NCBI GenBank assembly: GCA_041645435.1
Contig: JBAZQB010000005.1
Coordinates: 124,001 to 188,000 of the forward strand
Reading direction: 5' to 3'
Source of the DNA: Methanoregula sp.
GTDB lineage: Archaea > Halobacteriota > Methanomicrobia > Methanomicrobiales > Methanospirillaceae
Length of the DNA: 64,000 nt
Part shown: one piece after another, positions 18,920-26,162 of the stretch
Position numbering within the stretch: the stretch's first letter is position 1
Layout: each line of letters opens with the position of its first letter
Program-made: the position numbers and the translations under genes
Notes under the pieces: model-generated
Database searches by the model: none
The model's input: the letters and a program-made list of their open reading frames with translations, nothing else
What the model was told of the DNA's origin: nothing

Positions 18920-19063
18920 CTAATCAGCTTGTTTTTCGTCTGCGGCTGGTTCTTTGGGTATCACCCGGCGCTCGCATCCCCCGTCACATGTCGTGCAGGG
19001 CCCAAGTCCCCGTCCTATTACCCGGCCCCGTTTCAGCGGCCCGGTCCCGTCAAAGTTCGGCAT
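18920..19063 (-). CDS. small Cys-rich protein (DUF5320-like)
   Basis: 47 residues opening M-P-N-F-D-G-T-G-P and containing G-R-G-L-G-P-C-T-T-C-D-G-G-C. The M-P-x-x-D-G-T-G-P-x-G-x-G-x-x-T-G-R-G-x-G-x-C style is that of DUF5320-type small proteins found beside iron-sulfur or metal-cofactor genes in anaerobes. Its stop is 16 bases upstream of the atwA start, so the two are probably co-transcribed. The 20-bp box at 19095-19114 occupies its promoter position. Confidence 0.75.
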   Translation of the reverse strand: MPNFDGTGPLKRGRVIGRGLGPCTTCDGGCERRVIPKEPAADEKQAD

Positions 19064-19094
19064 GGAAAAACCTCATGATCGCTCTCATTGGATT

Positions 19095-19114
19095 ATTACG
19101 CATATGAGCATAAA
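19095..19114 (-). promoter_or_regulatory. 20-bp box shared by two Cys-rich protein promoters, site 1
   Basis: ATTACGCATATGAGCATAAA as read on the plus strand. It matches 18 of 20 bases of the site at 20266-20285 and sits 32 bases upstream of the start codon of 18920-19063, the same spacing as site 2 (34 bases). The position coincides with where an archaeal TATA/BRE region is expected, so it may be a core promoter variant plus operator. Confidence 0.55.
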
Positions 19115-19203
19115 GATTTAGGGATTGGATACTAAAAATGGCTGTGGGGAACCGGTGCCGGTATACAGGGCATCCCAACCGTGATAATAAAAAAAGGGCT
19201 TTG

Positions 19204-19581
19204 CTACTTCACGGTACTTTTATCTTTGGGGCATTTCGGGCACCGGCCTTCCGCTGCTTTTGTACAGCCGGCCATCTCAATTCCTTTCCCGTTGACGAGT
19301 GCGTCTGCGATCTTGCGCCGTGCCTCATGGAGATCGCGCCATGCAGTCTTGCGCGAGACCCCGAGTTTTTCTGCCGCCTCTTCCTGTTCGAGCCCTTCCA
19401 GATCGATGAGCCGTATCAGCTCGATCTCGTCCGGCTGCAAAGAGATCCCCTGACCCCCGGCCTCAGGACAGCAGCAGGGTTTGTAACAGCGGGATTCCCC
19501 GGTGCCGGTTATGGTGCGCCGGAGCCGGGGTCTTCCCCGGCGGGGGCACTCAGTCACCTCAATATTTTCATCCGCTGCCAT
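19204..19581 (-). CDS. DUF134-family helix-turn-helix protein
   Basis: 125 residues. The order is: an N-terminal R-R-G-R-P-R-L-R-R segment, a Cys-rich loop (S-R-C-Y-K-P-C-C-C), then a sigma-70-region-4-like helix-turn-helix with L-E-G-L-E-Q-E-E-A-A-E-K-L-G-V-S-R-K-T-A-W-R-D-L, which is the DUF134 pattern. The C-terminal tail carries more Cys (G-C-T-K, R-C-P-K-C-P-K). Such proteins are thought to be metal- or redox-responsive regulators. It is flanked on both sides by small Cys-rich proteins that share a promoter box, so it may control them; this is inference. An AGGAGC site precedes the ATG. Confidence 0.85.
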   Translation of the reverse strand: MAADENIEVTECPRRGRPRLRRTITGTGESRCYKPCCCPEAGGQGISLQPDEIELIRLIDLEGLEQEEAAEKLGVSRKTAWRDLHEARRKIADALVNGKGIEMAGCTKAAEGRCPKCPKDKSTVK

Positions 19582-19617
19582 AGTCTGCTCCTGATTATAC
19601 AGTGTATCCGGAATACT

Positions 19618-19629
19618 ATAACATGTTAT
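19618..19629. promoter_or_regulatory. 12-bp perfect palindrome upstream of the DUF134 gene
   Basis: ATAACATGTTAT, about 37 bases upstream of the ATG at 19581, with a second near-palindrome TACAGTGTA at about 19597-19605. Position fits an operator or promoter of the DUF134 gene, possibly autoregulatory. Confidence 0.4.
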
Positions 19630-19635
19630 CCGGGG

Positions 19636-19947
19636 TTACCGGAAGAATTCATTGGTATCGGGGGCCTGATGATTTCTTTGGACCGGGCGTTCCTGGACAA
19701 GATATCTCTTGATGATCCGGTAGGGAGGTGTCGTTTCCTGGAATTTTTCCACACGTGCCACCTTATACCGGCATGAAAAGAATGGCCCATAATGTATCTT
19801 ACTTAAAAACCCTGAAATTGCCGGTCCATTTGATTCGGCCAGATGAAAATACGTACGGAACTCCTGGACGGTGATCCACTGATCTGACCTCCCTGAGTCC
19901 TCCATGTACTGGTCCAGCAGTCCGGGAATATCCGTGTGTCTGGTCAT
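19636..19947 (-). CDS. conserved hypothetical protein, paralogue of 16800-17147
   Basis: 103 residues, function not recognised. It shares the layout of the protein at 16800-17147: D-I-P-G-L-L-D-Q-Y-M at the start, W-I-T-V-Q-E-F-R in the second helix region, A-I-S-G-F-L-S-K in the middle and I-I-K-R-Y-L-V-Q near the end. A small winged-helix domain is plausible but unproven. It lies just upstream of the DUF134 gene in the same direction, with the palindrome 19618-19629 between them, so the two may be expressed separately. Confidence 0.6.
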   Translation of the reverse strand: MTRHTDIPGLLDQYMEDSGRSDQWITVQEFRTYFHLAESNGPAISGFLSKIHYGPFFSCRYKVARVEKFQETTPPYRIIKRYLVQERPVQRNHQAPDTNEFFR

Positions 19948-19995
19948 GGCACGCTCTTTAAGGGGACACTCTTAAAAAACGGTTGTGGAATTTCC

Positions 19996-20232
19996 TTACT
20001 GGCACCTTGGGCCGTGGCCGCAGCGGTGGCGCGCTTCTTTTGCCGCTTCTCCGGATCCGCAGCAGCAGGAATTACCGAATTTTAAGGTGGACGTGCATTC
20101 ATCCCGGTGGCTTATGCCCTCTTCATGGTGCTCGTGGATCTCACCGCATGCGCAGGTGTGTCCGGTGGTGCTTGCTCCTGTGGTTACCTCAGGCTGGTTC
20201 TTGTTGGTTTTTTGTGTTGTTGGTTCAGGCAT
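19996..20232 (-). CDS. small His/Cys-rich protein
   Basis: About 78 residues from the ATG at 20232 with GGTGA upstream; the open frame extends to 20289 but passes through the promoter box. Composition is striking: C-A-C-G-E-I-H-E-H-H-E-E in the middle, N-S-C-C-C-G-S-G, then R-H-R-C-G-H-G-P-R-C-Q at the end. This suggests metal binding or metal-centre delivery. No family was recognised with certainty; the C-terminus resembles short tails of DUF5320/Mrp-associated proteins. It shares the 20-bp promoter box with 18920-19063. Confidence 0.6.
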   Translation of the reverse strand: MPEPTTQKTNKNQPEVTTGASTTGHTCACGEIHEHHEEGISHRDECTSTLKFGNSCCCGSGEAAKEARHRCGHGPRCQ

Positions 20233-20265
20233 GGTGTCACCATGGGTACGGATTCCCGTACTATA

Positions 20266-20285
20266 ATTACACATATGCGCATAAA
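20266..20285 (-). promoter_or_regulatory. 20-bp box shared by two Cys-rich protein promoters, site 2
   Basis: ATTACACATATGCGCATAAA on the plus strand, 34 bases upstream of the start codon at 20232. It differs from site 1 (19095-19114) at two positions only. Confidence 0.55.
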
Positions 20286-20398
20286 TCATTTAAACCATTG
20301 TAACCTGACAGCGTGTAGATTGATGGGGCTCTTCCAAGGTCCCCCGACTCACTGCAGAAGAGAAAAGGCTCATCCCCTTCACAGATCGATATTTAAGT

Positions 20399-21250
20399 AT
20401 GTCCTCCCGGCTTACCCTCACCGTCCTTGTCGATAATACCCCCATGACGGATCACGATCTCTGTGCTGAGGCCGGGCTCTCGTTTTTCATCGAAACTGCT
20501 CAAAAGAAGATCCTCTTTGATACCGGCTTGTCGGGACTGTTCCTTGCCAATGCAGAGAAGATGGGAATCAGCCTCCGGGACCTGGACTTCCTTGTCCTGT
20601 CGCACGGGCACATCGATCACACCGGAGGGCTTGCCACGCTCGCCCGGCACCTTGCTGGTGCAACACCGGATGAGAGGCAGCCCCGGGTCCCTCACCTCAT
20701 TGCCCATCCCCGCTGCTTCTGGCAAAAAGAAAAAGAAGGCCGGCAAAACGGCTCGGAGGTGAGTGAAGAGGAGGCCCGGCGACAGTTCCCGGTCAGTCTG
20801 TCGGAAAAACCGGTCTGGATTACCGATGACCTTGTTTTCCTCGGGGAGATCCCCCGGAGGTTCGCCTTCGAGCAGGGAGATCCGGCGAAGCGGATGATTC
20901 ACACTCCCGATGGGAACATCGAACCGGATTGCCTGCCCGACGACACGGCTCTCGCGTTCCGCTCAGCAGAAGGTCTCGTTATCATCACCGGGTGCTCGCA
21001 TGCGGGGATCTGTAACATCACGGAGTACGCAAGAGATGTCTGCGGGGAACGGAGGGTTGCCGATATCATCGGCGGGCTCCACCTGCTTTCACCAGGTCCG
21101 AAACAGCTTGCAAAAACCGGAAAATACCTGAACCGCCTTCATCTCAATGCCCTGCATGCCTGCCACTGTACCTCCCTTCCGGCAAAACTTACTCTTGCAG
21201 ACTATTGCCCGATGCAGGAAGTTGGTGTCGGGATGACGTTTGCATGGTAG
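20399..21250 (+). CDS. metallo-beta-lactamase-fold enzyme, MJ0301-like
   Basis: 283 residues. The metal motif L-S-H-G-H-I-D-H-T-G-G lies near residue 65, with later ligands in T-G-C-S-H-A-G and the C-terminal A-C-H-C-T. The opening T-L-T-V-L-V-D-N and A-G-L-S-F-F-I-E match the subgroup annotated as 7,8-dihydropterin-6-yl-methyl-4-(beta-D-ribofuranosyl)aminobenzene 5'-phosphate synthase, linked to methanopterin synthesis. That subgroup is broad, so the specific activity is uncertain. It is monocistronic on the plus strand. Confidence 0.75.
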   Translation: MSSRLTLTVLVDNTPMTDHDLCAEAGLSFFIETAQKKILFDTGLSGLFLANAEKMGISLRDLDFLVLSHGHIDHTGGLATLARHLAGATPDERQPRVPHLIAHPRCFWQKEKEGRQNGSEVSEEEARRQFPVSLSEKPVWITDDLVFLGEIPRRFAFEQGDPAKRMIHTPDGNIEPDCLPDDTALAFRSAEGLVIITGCSHAGICNITEYARDVCGERRVADIIGGLHLLSPGPKQLAKTGKYLNRLHLNALHACHCTSLPAKLTLADYCPMQEVGVGMTFAW

Positions 21251-21288
21251 GGATACGGAATTTTTTTTGGGACCTGTTGGTTAACCAA

Positions 21289-21585
21289 TCACGATGAGCA
21301 ATCGTCCGGTTCCCTGGCATCCATTTTGAGATTCCTGCCGACATGCCGGAAAAACTTCCAGTGCAGGAGCAGGTGGATGATGAGCAGTGCGGTAAAGGCA
21401 AAGCTCGTATAGTCATGCATCGTGACCCACTGGCTGCGGGTGATGCCAAGATACATCGACCAGCTGTTTCCTCTCCCCCCTCCCGATGGAAGCACAAGGT
21501 ATAGCACCAGTCCGGTAATAAGCGATGGGATGAACGTGATCAGACAACCGATATCGACAAGTGCATTGATAGTGACGCGTTTCAT
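21289..21585 (-). CDS. DUF4405-type small membrane protein
   Basis: 98 residues from the ATG at 21585, chosen because the truncated paralogue at 24805-24867 starts at the same Met-Lys-Arg-Val; an in-frame ATG at 21597 is possible. Predicted membrane segments cover about residues 7-30 and 55-80, with a W-V-T-M-H-D-Y-T-S-F segment and two conserved histidines (M-H-D and L-H-W) typical of the cytochrome-b561-like DUF4405 family, which may bind heme. A heme link would fit the ahb operon of this genome, but this is inference. Confidence 0.75.
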   Translation of the reverse strand: MKRVTINALVDIGCLITFIPSLITGLVLYLVLPSGGGRGNSWSMYLGITRSQWVTMHDYTSFAFTALLIIHLLLHWKFFRHVGRNLKMDAREPDDCSS

Positions 21586-21650
21586 GAGAATCCCCATAAT
21601 TCTCTGAAGGTGTCCGGATTAATAAACACGATGGGGATCGTGGGATCGGG

Positions 21651-21821
21651 TCATGCAACCGCTTTCCTGCGGAAAAAAAACCACGTTCCCCCAATAAGGA
21701 GACCGATACACCCGATAATCCACGAATCCGGGCTGAGAAATGCGATGAGACTGATACAGCTCAAAGCCCCGATACCCGGGATCCATGAAGGGTACCGGCG
21801 ATGCTCACGGGGCAGCCGGGT
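21651..21821 (-). pseudogene. relic of the C-terminus of an APC-type amino acid permease
   Basis: The minus strand reads R-L-P-R-E-H-R-R-Y-P-S-W-I-P-G-I-G-A-L-S, then S-L-I-A-F-L-S-P-D-S-W-I-I-G, then I-G-G-T-W-F-F-F-R-R-K and a TGA. This order of a charged loop, Pro-rich turn, last two membrane segments and Arg-rich tail is that of APC-superfamily permeases. No start codon and no upstream coding continuation exist, and stops lie just upstream, so only the 3' end survives. Confidence 0.5.
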
Positions 21822-21862
21822 ACTCCTATAACATTGTTGAATTAATCCGCGAGCTGCAAATC

Positions 21863-21872
21863 TCTAAATATC
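21863..21872 (+). promoter_or_regulatory. candidate TATA box of the HEAT-repeat gene
   Basis: TCTAAATATC in an AT-rich setting; a start site near 21895 would give a leader of about 105 bases that contains the paired arms described at 21903-21981. Confidence 0.4.
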
Positions 21873-21902
21873 CCTTTGATACATATCCACATGCTCTGCC
21901 CG

Positions 21903-21981
21903 GATATGACAGTTCAAATCCGCACAAATTGTGGGAGAACTTCCGAACTCTATCCCGATATCCGTCATATCTGGGAAGTTC
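21903..21981 (+). promoter_or_regulatory. structured leader with interleaved complementary arms
   Basis: Two 8-base arms and their exact complements occur in interleaved order: GATATGAC (21903-21910), GAACTTCC (21937-21944), GTCATATC (21964-21971) and GGAAGTTC (21974-21981). Interleaving is the topology of an H-type pseudoknot in RNA. A small palindrome CACAAATTGTG (21923-21933) lies between. The HEAT gene starts at 22001, 19 bases after the last arm. Confidence 0.4.
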
Positions 21982-22000
21982 CAGCAAGAGTTGACATCTC

Positions 22001-22378
22001 ATGGTCTCAAAAAGTAAAAAGAAGTCAAAGATACCGGTCCACGATACAGTCAAACCTGCCCGTGTGGATACCGCACCATCAGATATTCCCTCAGAAAAAT
22101 CCGTTGAACAACTGATTCAGCAACTCAAAGATCCTGATGAAATTGTCCGTTCTTCCGCAGCCGGAGCACTTGGACACCGTAAATCGGAAAAGGCTGTTGA
22201 ACCGCTTATTCTGGCTCTGAAAGATCCCCATGTCTATGTCCGGCACGGGGCTGCATGGGCGCTCGGTGAGATAAGATCAGAAAAGGCAATCGATGCACTC
22301 AGGCAGGCACTGAATGATGAGGATGAAATAACGCGGGGGAAAGCAGCCGAGGCGTTGGGAAAAATCCAAGGGAACTGA
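22001..22378 (+). CDS. HEAT-repeat (PBS-lyase-like) protein
   Basis: 125 residues. A basic N-terminal tail (K-S-K-K-K-S-K) and linker are followed from about residue 33 by three HEAT repeats of about 31 residues, each with a pattern such as A-V-E-P-L-I-L-A-L-K-D-P and V-R-x-x-A-A-x-A-L-G. Such repeats make protein-protein scaffolds, often regulators or chaperones of other enzymes. It has no predicted enzymatic residues. The weak ribosome-binding sequence and structured leader hint at translational control. Partner unknown. Confidence 0.85.
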   Translation: MVSKSKKKSKIPVHDTVKPARVDTAPSDIPSEKSVEQLIQQLKDPDEIVRSSAAGALGHRKSEKAVEPLILALKDPHVYVRHGAAWALGEIRSEKAIDALRQALNDEDEITRGKAAEALGKIQGN

Positions 22379-22560
22379 TGTGTATAATTGTCGGGTTCTG
22401 ATGCGTTGACGGTTATTGAATGATCTTGCCCTTCATAATGAAGGATCGAATCAACCGCTAACGAATCAAAGCCATACCAACAGCGATTACATGATGTGGG
22501 ATAACAGAAAGAAATTACGGATAATTAAACCCACAACTCCGATACCCGCGATGGGATACC

Positions 22561-24801
22561 ATGTCCTCTCTTTCCCGGAAATTTGAAACTGTGTCAGAAA
22601 CCCAGTGGCGAATCATTATTCTTACCACGAGTTGTCTTATCCTGCTTTTTTCCCTCTATTCCTTCCTTGCCGGGATCACCACCGTTTTTCCGAATTTATA
22701 CTATTTCCCGGTGATTCTCCTTGCTTATCGCTATCATAAGAAAGGGGTTTTATATTCTGCTGTTCTGGGTCTGGCATACCTCGTCATGGCGTTGTACTTC
22801 CAGTATACAAATTTTCCCGAGATCATCGGTGCATTCTTACGGTTTGTGTCCTTTGTTGCAGTTGCGATTGTCATCGCGTTCCTGTCAGCCACCCTTGAAC
22901 AGAAGCAACTGGCATATCGCAGCATCAGCGAGTTCAATGAGGGAATCATCTCGAATGCAAATGTCTGGCTGGCCGTTCTTGATGCGGAGGGAACTATCAT
23001 TGTCTGGAATAAGGCGGCAGAAGAGATCAGCGGTTATTCCGCTGATGAGGTAATCGGGAAAAATATTATCTGGAAATTGATCTATCCTAATCCCGACTAC
23101 CGGAAAAAAATCTCCCGGACGATCATGACAATTATCCGTGAGCACCGGTATTTTGAAAATTTTGACACAACCATACAGGCAAAGAACGGTGAGATCAAGA
23201 CGATATCGTGGAATACCCGTGCCATCACTGATGAAACGGGGGTGTTGAACCGGTACGTGGCGATTGGGATCGACATCACAAAACGCCAGCTGGCAGAAAA
23301 GGCGCTTGCGGAATCCGAACAACGGTTCCGAAGGACCTTTGATACAGCAAAGGATGGTCTTCTCCTGCTGGATAAGGAGACCGGAAAAATATCACGGGTC
23401 AACCCGGCGATTGCAGAAATGTTGGGGTATCCTGCGGTGGACCTCGTGGGGAAGTCCCTGAATGAGATCGGCATTTTAAAAGACCGCGAGGGTTTTTTGG
23501 ACTTCCGGGAGATGCTCAACGAAACCGGGTTTGTTTTTTTTGCCGATGTTCCGGTGGAGTCCCGTGAAGGGAACCATCTGGATACAGAAGTGTATCTGGT
23601 TGATCGTGCAACCCAGGTCCAGTGCAATGTGCGGGATATCACCCGCAGGAAACAGGCCGAAATAGAACTGGTCCGCAGGAACGAGGAACTCCGTGCAGCG
23701 AATGAACAGCTGGCTGCGGCAGAAGAAGAACTGCGCCATAATTACGACGAACTGAGCAGAAAAGAGCAGAGCGTGCGGGAGAGCCTCGATATCTACCAGC
23801 GATTCTTCCAGACATCGCAGGACTGTGTGTTTATCACCACAAATGACGGGCACTGGGTAGACCTGAACGATGCCGCGGTGGAATTATTCGGGTATTCAGG
23901 CCGGGATGAGCTGATGCAGGTGAAGATTCCGGACCTTTATGCAAACCCGGAAGACAGGTCCCGGCACATCCGTATCATTGCGGAAAAAGGGTTCACCAAA
24001 GAATTCCCTGTCGACCTGCGAAAGAAGGACGGGATGGTGATGCACACGCTCATCACATCCGTAACCCGGCACGATACTGACGGCAACGTAACAGGATTCC
24101 AGGGTACAATCCGCGATATTACCGAACGCAGGCGGACGGAAACTGCATTGCAGCTGGCCCGCAATAAACTGAACCTGCTGAATTCCGTCACGTTCACCGA
24201 TATCCAGAATGCAATATTCTCCCTGTCCGGGTATCTTGACCTGGAAAAACAGGTCTCCCGGAATGAAAAAATTCAGCAGTATCATGACAAGCAGACGGGG
24301 ATTGTACGGAGCATCACAGATTCCCTTAAGTTTGCCAGCCAGTACCAGAACCTGGGACTGAAACCTCCCACCTGGCAGAGTGTTACACAGGCATTCCTCT
24401 TTGGGATCTCTCATCTCGAGATCTCGGGATTATCCCGGAAACTCGATGTTGAGGGACTGGAGATCTATGCCGATCCGCTCCTTGAGCATGTCTTTTTCAC
24501 GCTCGCGGAAAATGTTCTCGTGCATGGTAAGACCGCTACCGGGATCCGGTTTTTTTATCAAAAAAGTCCAGGAGGGCTCACTCTTGTCTTTGAGGATAAC
24601 GGTTCAACGATCCCGGAAGACATGAAAGAAAAAATTTTTGAGCGGAGATATGAGGAGAAGAAAGGTCTGGGCCTTTTCCTTGCACGGGAAATTCTCGGTA
24701 TTACCGGCATGACCATCAAGGAGACCGGTGAAGCCGGGAAAGGCGCCCGCTTCGAAATCACCGTGCCGGAAGGAGCGTACAGGTTCGCCGGTACTTCGTG
24801 A
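22561..24801 (+). CDS. membrane PAS-domain sensor, degenerate histidine kinase
   Basis: 746 residues. About four membrane segments occupy residues 15-110, then three PAS domains (about 125-245, 255-360 and 408-525) with a coiled-coil linker rich in Glu at 365-405. The dimerisation helix reads L-N-L-L-N-S-V-T-F-T-D-I-Q-N; in related archaeal kinases this is L-N-L-L-S-S-I-T-R-H-D-I-x-N, so the phospho-accepting His is replaced by Thr546. The ATPase domain keeps an N-box-like L-A-E-N-V-L-V-H-G, the G1 box E-D-N-G and a G2 box K-G-L-G-L-F-L-A. It may bind ATP without classical autophosphorylation. No response regulator is adjacent. Confidence 0.88.
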   Translation: MSSLSRKFETVSETQWRIIILTTSCLILLFSLYSFLAGITTVFPNLYYFPVILLAYRYHKKGVLYSAVLGLAYLVMALYFQYTNFPEIIGAFLRFVSFVAVAIVIAFLSATLEQKQLAYRSISEFNEGIISNANVWLAVLDAEGTIIVWNKAAEEISGYSADEVIGKNIIWKLIYPNPDYRKKISRTIMTIIREHRYFENFDTTIQAKNGEIKTISWNTRAITDETGVLNRYVAIGIDITKRQLAEKALAESEQRFRRTFDTAKDGLLLLDKETGKISRVNPAIAEMLGYPAVDLVGKSLNEIGILKDREGFLDFREMLNETGFVFFADVPVESREGNHLDTEVYLVDRATQVQCNVRDITRRKQAEIELVRRNEELRAANEQLAAAEEELRHNYDELSRKEQSVRESLDIYQRFFQTSQDCVFITTNDGHWVDLNDAAVELFGYSGRDELMQVKIPDLYANPEDRSRHIRIIAEKGFTKEFPVDLRKKDGMVMHTLITSVTRHDTDGNVTGFQGTIRDITERRRTETALQLARNKLNLLNSVTFTDIQNAIFSLSGYLDLEKQVSRNEKIQQYHDKQTGIVRSITDSLKFASQYQNLGLKPPTWQSVTQAFLFGISHLEISGLSRKLDVEGLEIYADPLLEHVFFTLAENVLVHGKTATGIRFFYQKSPGGLTLVFEDNGSTIPEDMKEKIFERRYEEKKGLGLFLAREILGITGMTIKETGEAGKGARFEITVPEGAYRFAGTS

Positions 24802-24804
24802 GAA

Positions 24805-24867
24805 GCCCGGGATGACCGTGATCAGGCAGCCGATATCGATGAGTGCATTGATCGCGACGCGTTTCAT
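24805..24867 (-). pseudogene. truncated DUF4405 membrane protein gene
   Basis: The first 21 codons of a second DUF4405 gene, with M-K-R-V-A-I-N-A-L-I-D-I-G-C-L-I-T against M-K-R-V-T-I-N-A-L-V-D-I-G-C-L-I-T in the gene at 21289-21585. The ribosome-binding sequence GAGGAG is still present 7 bases upstream. Similarity stops a few bases before the stop codon of the PAS gene, which occupies the opposite strand where the rest should be. Confidence 0.75.
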
Positions 24868-24903
24868 ATGATGCTCCTCAAGTCTGAATTTGGGAAGCGG
24901 GCA

Positions 24904-24936
24904 ATAATAATGTTGGGGAAAGACCCGCATTATTAT
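24904..24936 (+). promoter_or_regulatory. hairpin or operator in front of the DUF2124 gene
   Basis: Perfect 9-base arms ATAATAATG (24904-24912) and CATTATTAT (24928-24936), with an inner GGG/CCC pair. It ends 28 bases before the ATG at 24965. Confidence 0.5.
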
Positions 24937-24964
24937 CATCTTCCGGCAAGACTGTTGATCTATC

Positions 24965-25453
24965 ATGGCCACAAAGGAAATCTTCCACGGCGTTCCGGGT
25001 ATCCTGCGCCCGTTCAAGGAGTTTATTGAGAAAAACGGACTGAAAAAAGGCGACCAGATCGTCTATTATGGAGTCCCAGGCACCTGCACGCCGTTTGTTG
25101 AGCTCCTCGCGTTCGCGGTCAGGTCACTCGAACTGGAGCAGGTATTTGTCCCGTTCGTTGATGAGAGCAGGGTGAAGAGGGTCAGCCATGTCGATCATGT
25201 AGGCATGCAGATGCACATGGCACCCGTGAAGTTCAACCCGAAAGCCATCGTCATCATGGGGGGGCTCTCGATGCCCAATGTGCCGGTGAAAGCAGAGCAG
25301 GTGAAAGCGGTTATTGCGAAACATCCCGGTGCTGCGGTGATCGGGGTCTGTTTCATGCATATGTTTGAGAAAGCCGGATGGCTGGGTACGGTATCCTTTG
25401 ATTGCCTGATCGATGCGAATATTGATCCGGTCGAGGTTACGATAAACAAGTGA
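24965..25453 (+). CDS. DUF2124 family protein
   Basis: 162 residues, soluble, with an alternating strand-helix (Rossmann-like) order: V-Y-Y-G-V-P-G-T-C-T-P-F near residue 35, A-I-V-I-M-G-G-L-S-M-P in the middle and A-V-I-G-V-C-F-M-H-M-F near 125. This matches the DUF2124 family, which is confined mostly to methanogens and lacks a known function. The strong hairpin upstream and the repeat R copy downstream isolate it from neighbours. Confidence 0.8.
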   Translation: MATKEIFHGVPGILRPFKEFIEKNGLKKGDQIVYYGVPGTCTPFVELLAFAVRSLELEQVFVPFVDESRVKRVSHVDHVGMQMHMAPVKFNPKAIVIMGGLSMPNVPVKAEQVKAVIAKHPGAAVIGVCFMHMFEKAGWLGTVSFDCLIDANIDPVEVTINK

Positions 25454-25500
25454 TTTTTTAAAAAGGATATTCCCGGACTTCTTCTATTTTTTTAACCCCC

Positions 25501-25800
25501 GGAAAAATAACCCTCATATTCGCATTACGGTAACCTTTTCGGGTCCCGGATGGAGTGAACACTGTGGCTAAAAAAGCCTCGATGTAATGGCCATTGGCAG
25601 CCATCAGGAGAGGGGGTTTCCTACCGTATTTTTACAATCAGGGCAAGATTCAGGTGTATTTTCCGCAGGAATGGAAACCGGCAGTTTTACGGCCTTTTCC
25701 GGAACAGGTTTTAGGAAAAGAAGCCTTATTTGGGCTTATTTGACCTCATGATTCAGACCTCCCGGGTTCGTCACGGTCTGCTTTGCGCCGTGCCTGGATT
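25501..25800 (+). repeat. dispersed intergenic repeat R, copy 3, with a gene-end relic
   Basis: Similar to copies 1 and 2 from CCTCATATTCGCATTACGG through GGTCCCGGATGG, GGCTAAAAAAGCCTCGATG, CCGTATTTTTACAATCAGGGC and GAAGCCTTATTTGGGCTTATTTGACCTC, but more diverged. Beyond the right end the minus strand reads Q-A-R-R-K-A-D-R-D-E-P-G, related to the L-A-L-R-K-A-D-S-G-E-F-G end of the gene at 16800-17147, so a 3' gene fragment travelled with or decayed beside the repeat. Confidence 0.75.
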
Positions 25801-25819
25801 CCCGTATCAGTTGGTTAAA

Positions 25820-26060
25820 CCCCCCCCGGAAAAAAGTCGCCCACAATCGCGTTGTAGTGGCTGTTTACCCATCAGATGACCTGAACTCTGTGGTAAAATT
25901 CATTGCGATTTCCGGGCCATTGGCATCGATTATCTGACACTGTTTCCACGCGTATTTTTGCTAACGGGGGCTAAATATTACGATTTTTCCACCCGAGTCC
26001 AATCGGAGCCCGATAAGGGGTTTTTCAGATCCCAAAAACAGAAACGGGGCTCAATGCGGG
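25820..26060 (+). repeat. eroded fourth copy of repeat R
   Basis: Weak but ordered similarity: CCGGAAAAAAGTCGCCC, then CGTATTTTTGCTAACGGGGG, CTAAATATTACGATTTTTCCAC and GGGGTTTTTCAGATC correspond to the matching landmarks of copies 1-3. The region 25454-26162 between DUF2124 and mcrA contains no gene. Confidence 0.4.
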
Positions 26061-26126
26061 GGTATTTTTGCGTATCTCTACGACCCTGATCCAAATGAGA
26101 ATTCCGACGCATGAAAAACAGACTTA

Positions 26127-26149
26127 TAAAAAAACCCTGAAAAAAAAAG
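26127..26149 (-). terminator. U-tract terminator of the mcr operon
   Basis: On the minus strand, 14-35 bases beyond the mcrA stop, CACTTTTTTTTTCAGGG is followed by TTTTTTTATAAG. Double T-runs of this type are common archaeal terminators; no hairpin is needed. Confidence 0.6.
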
Positions 26150-26162
26150 TGATTGAACTGAT

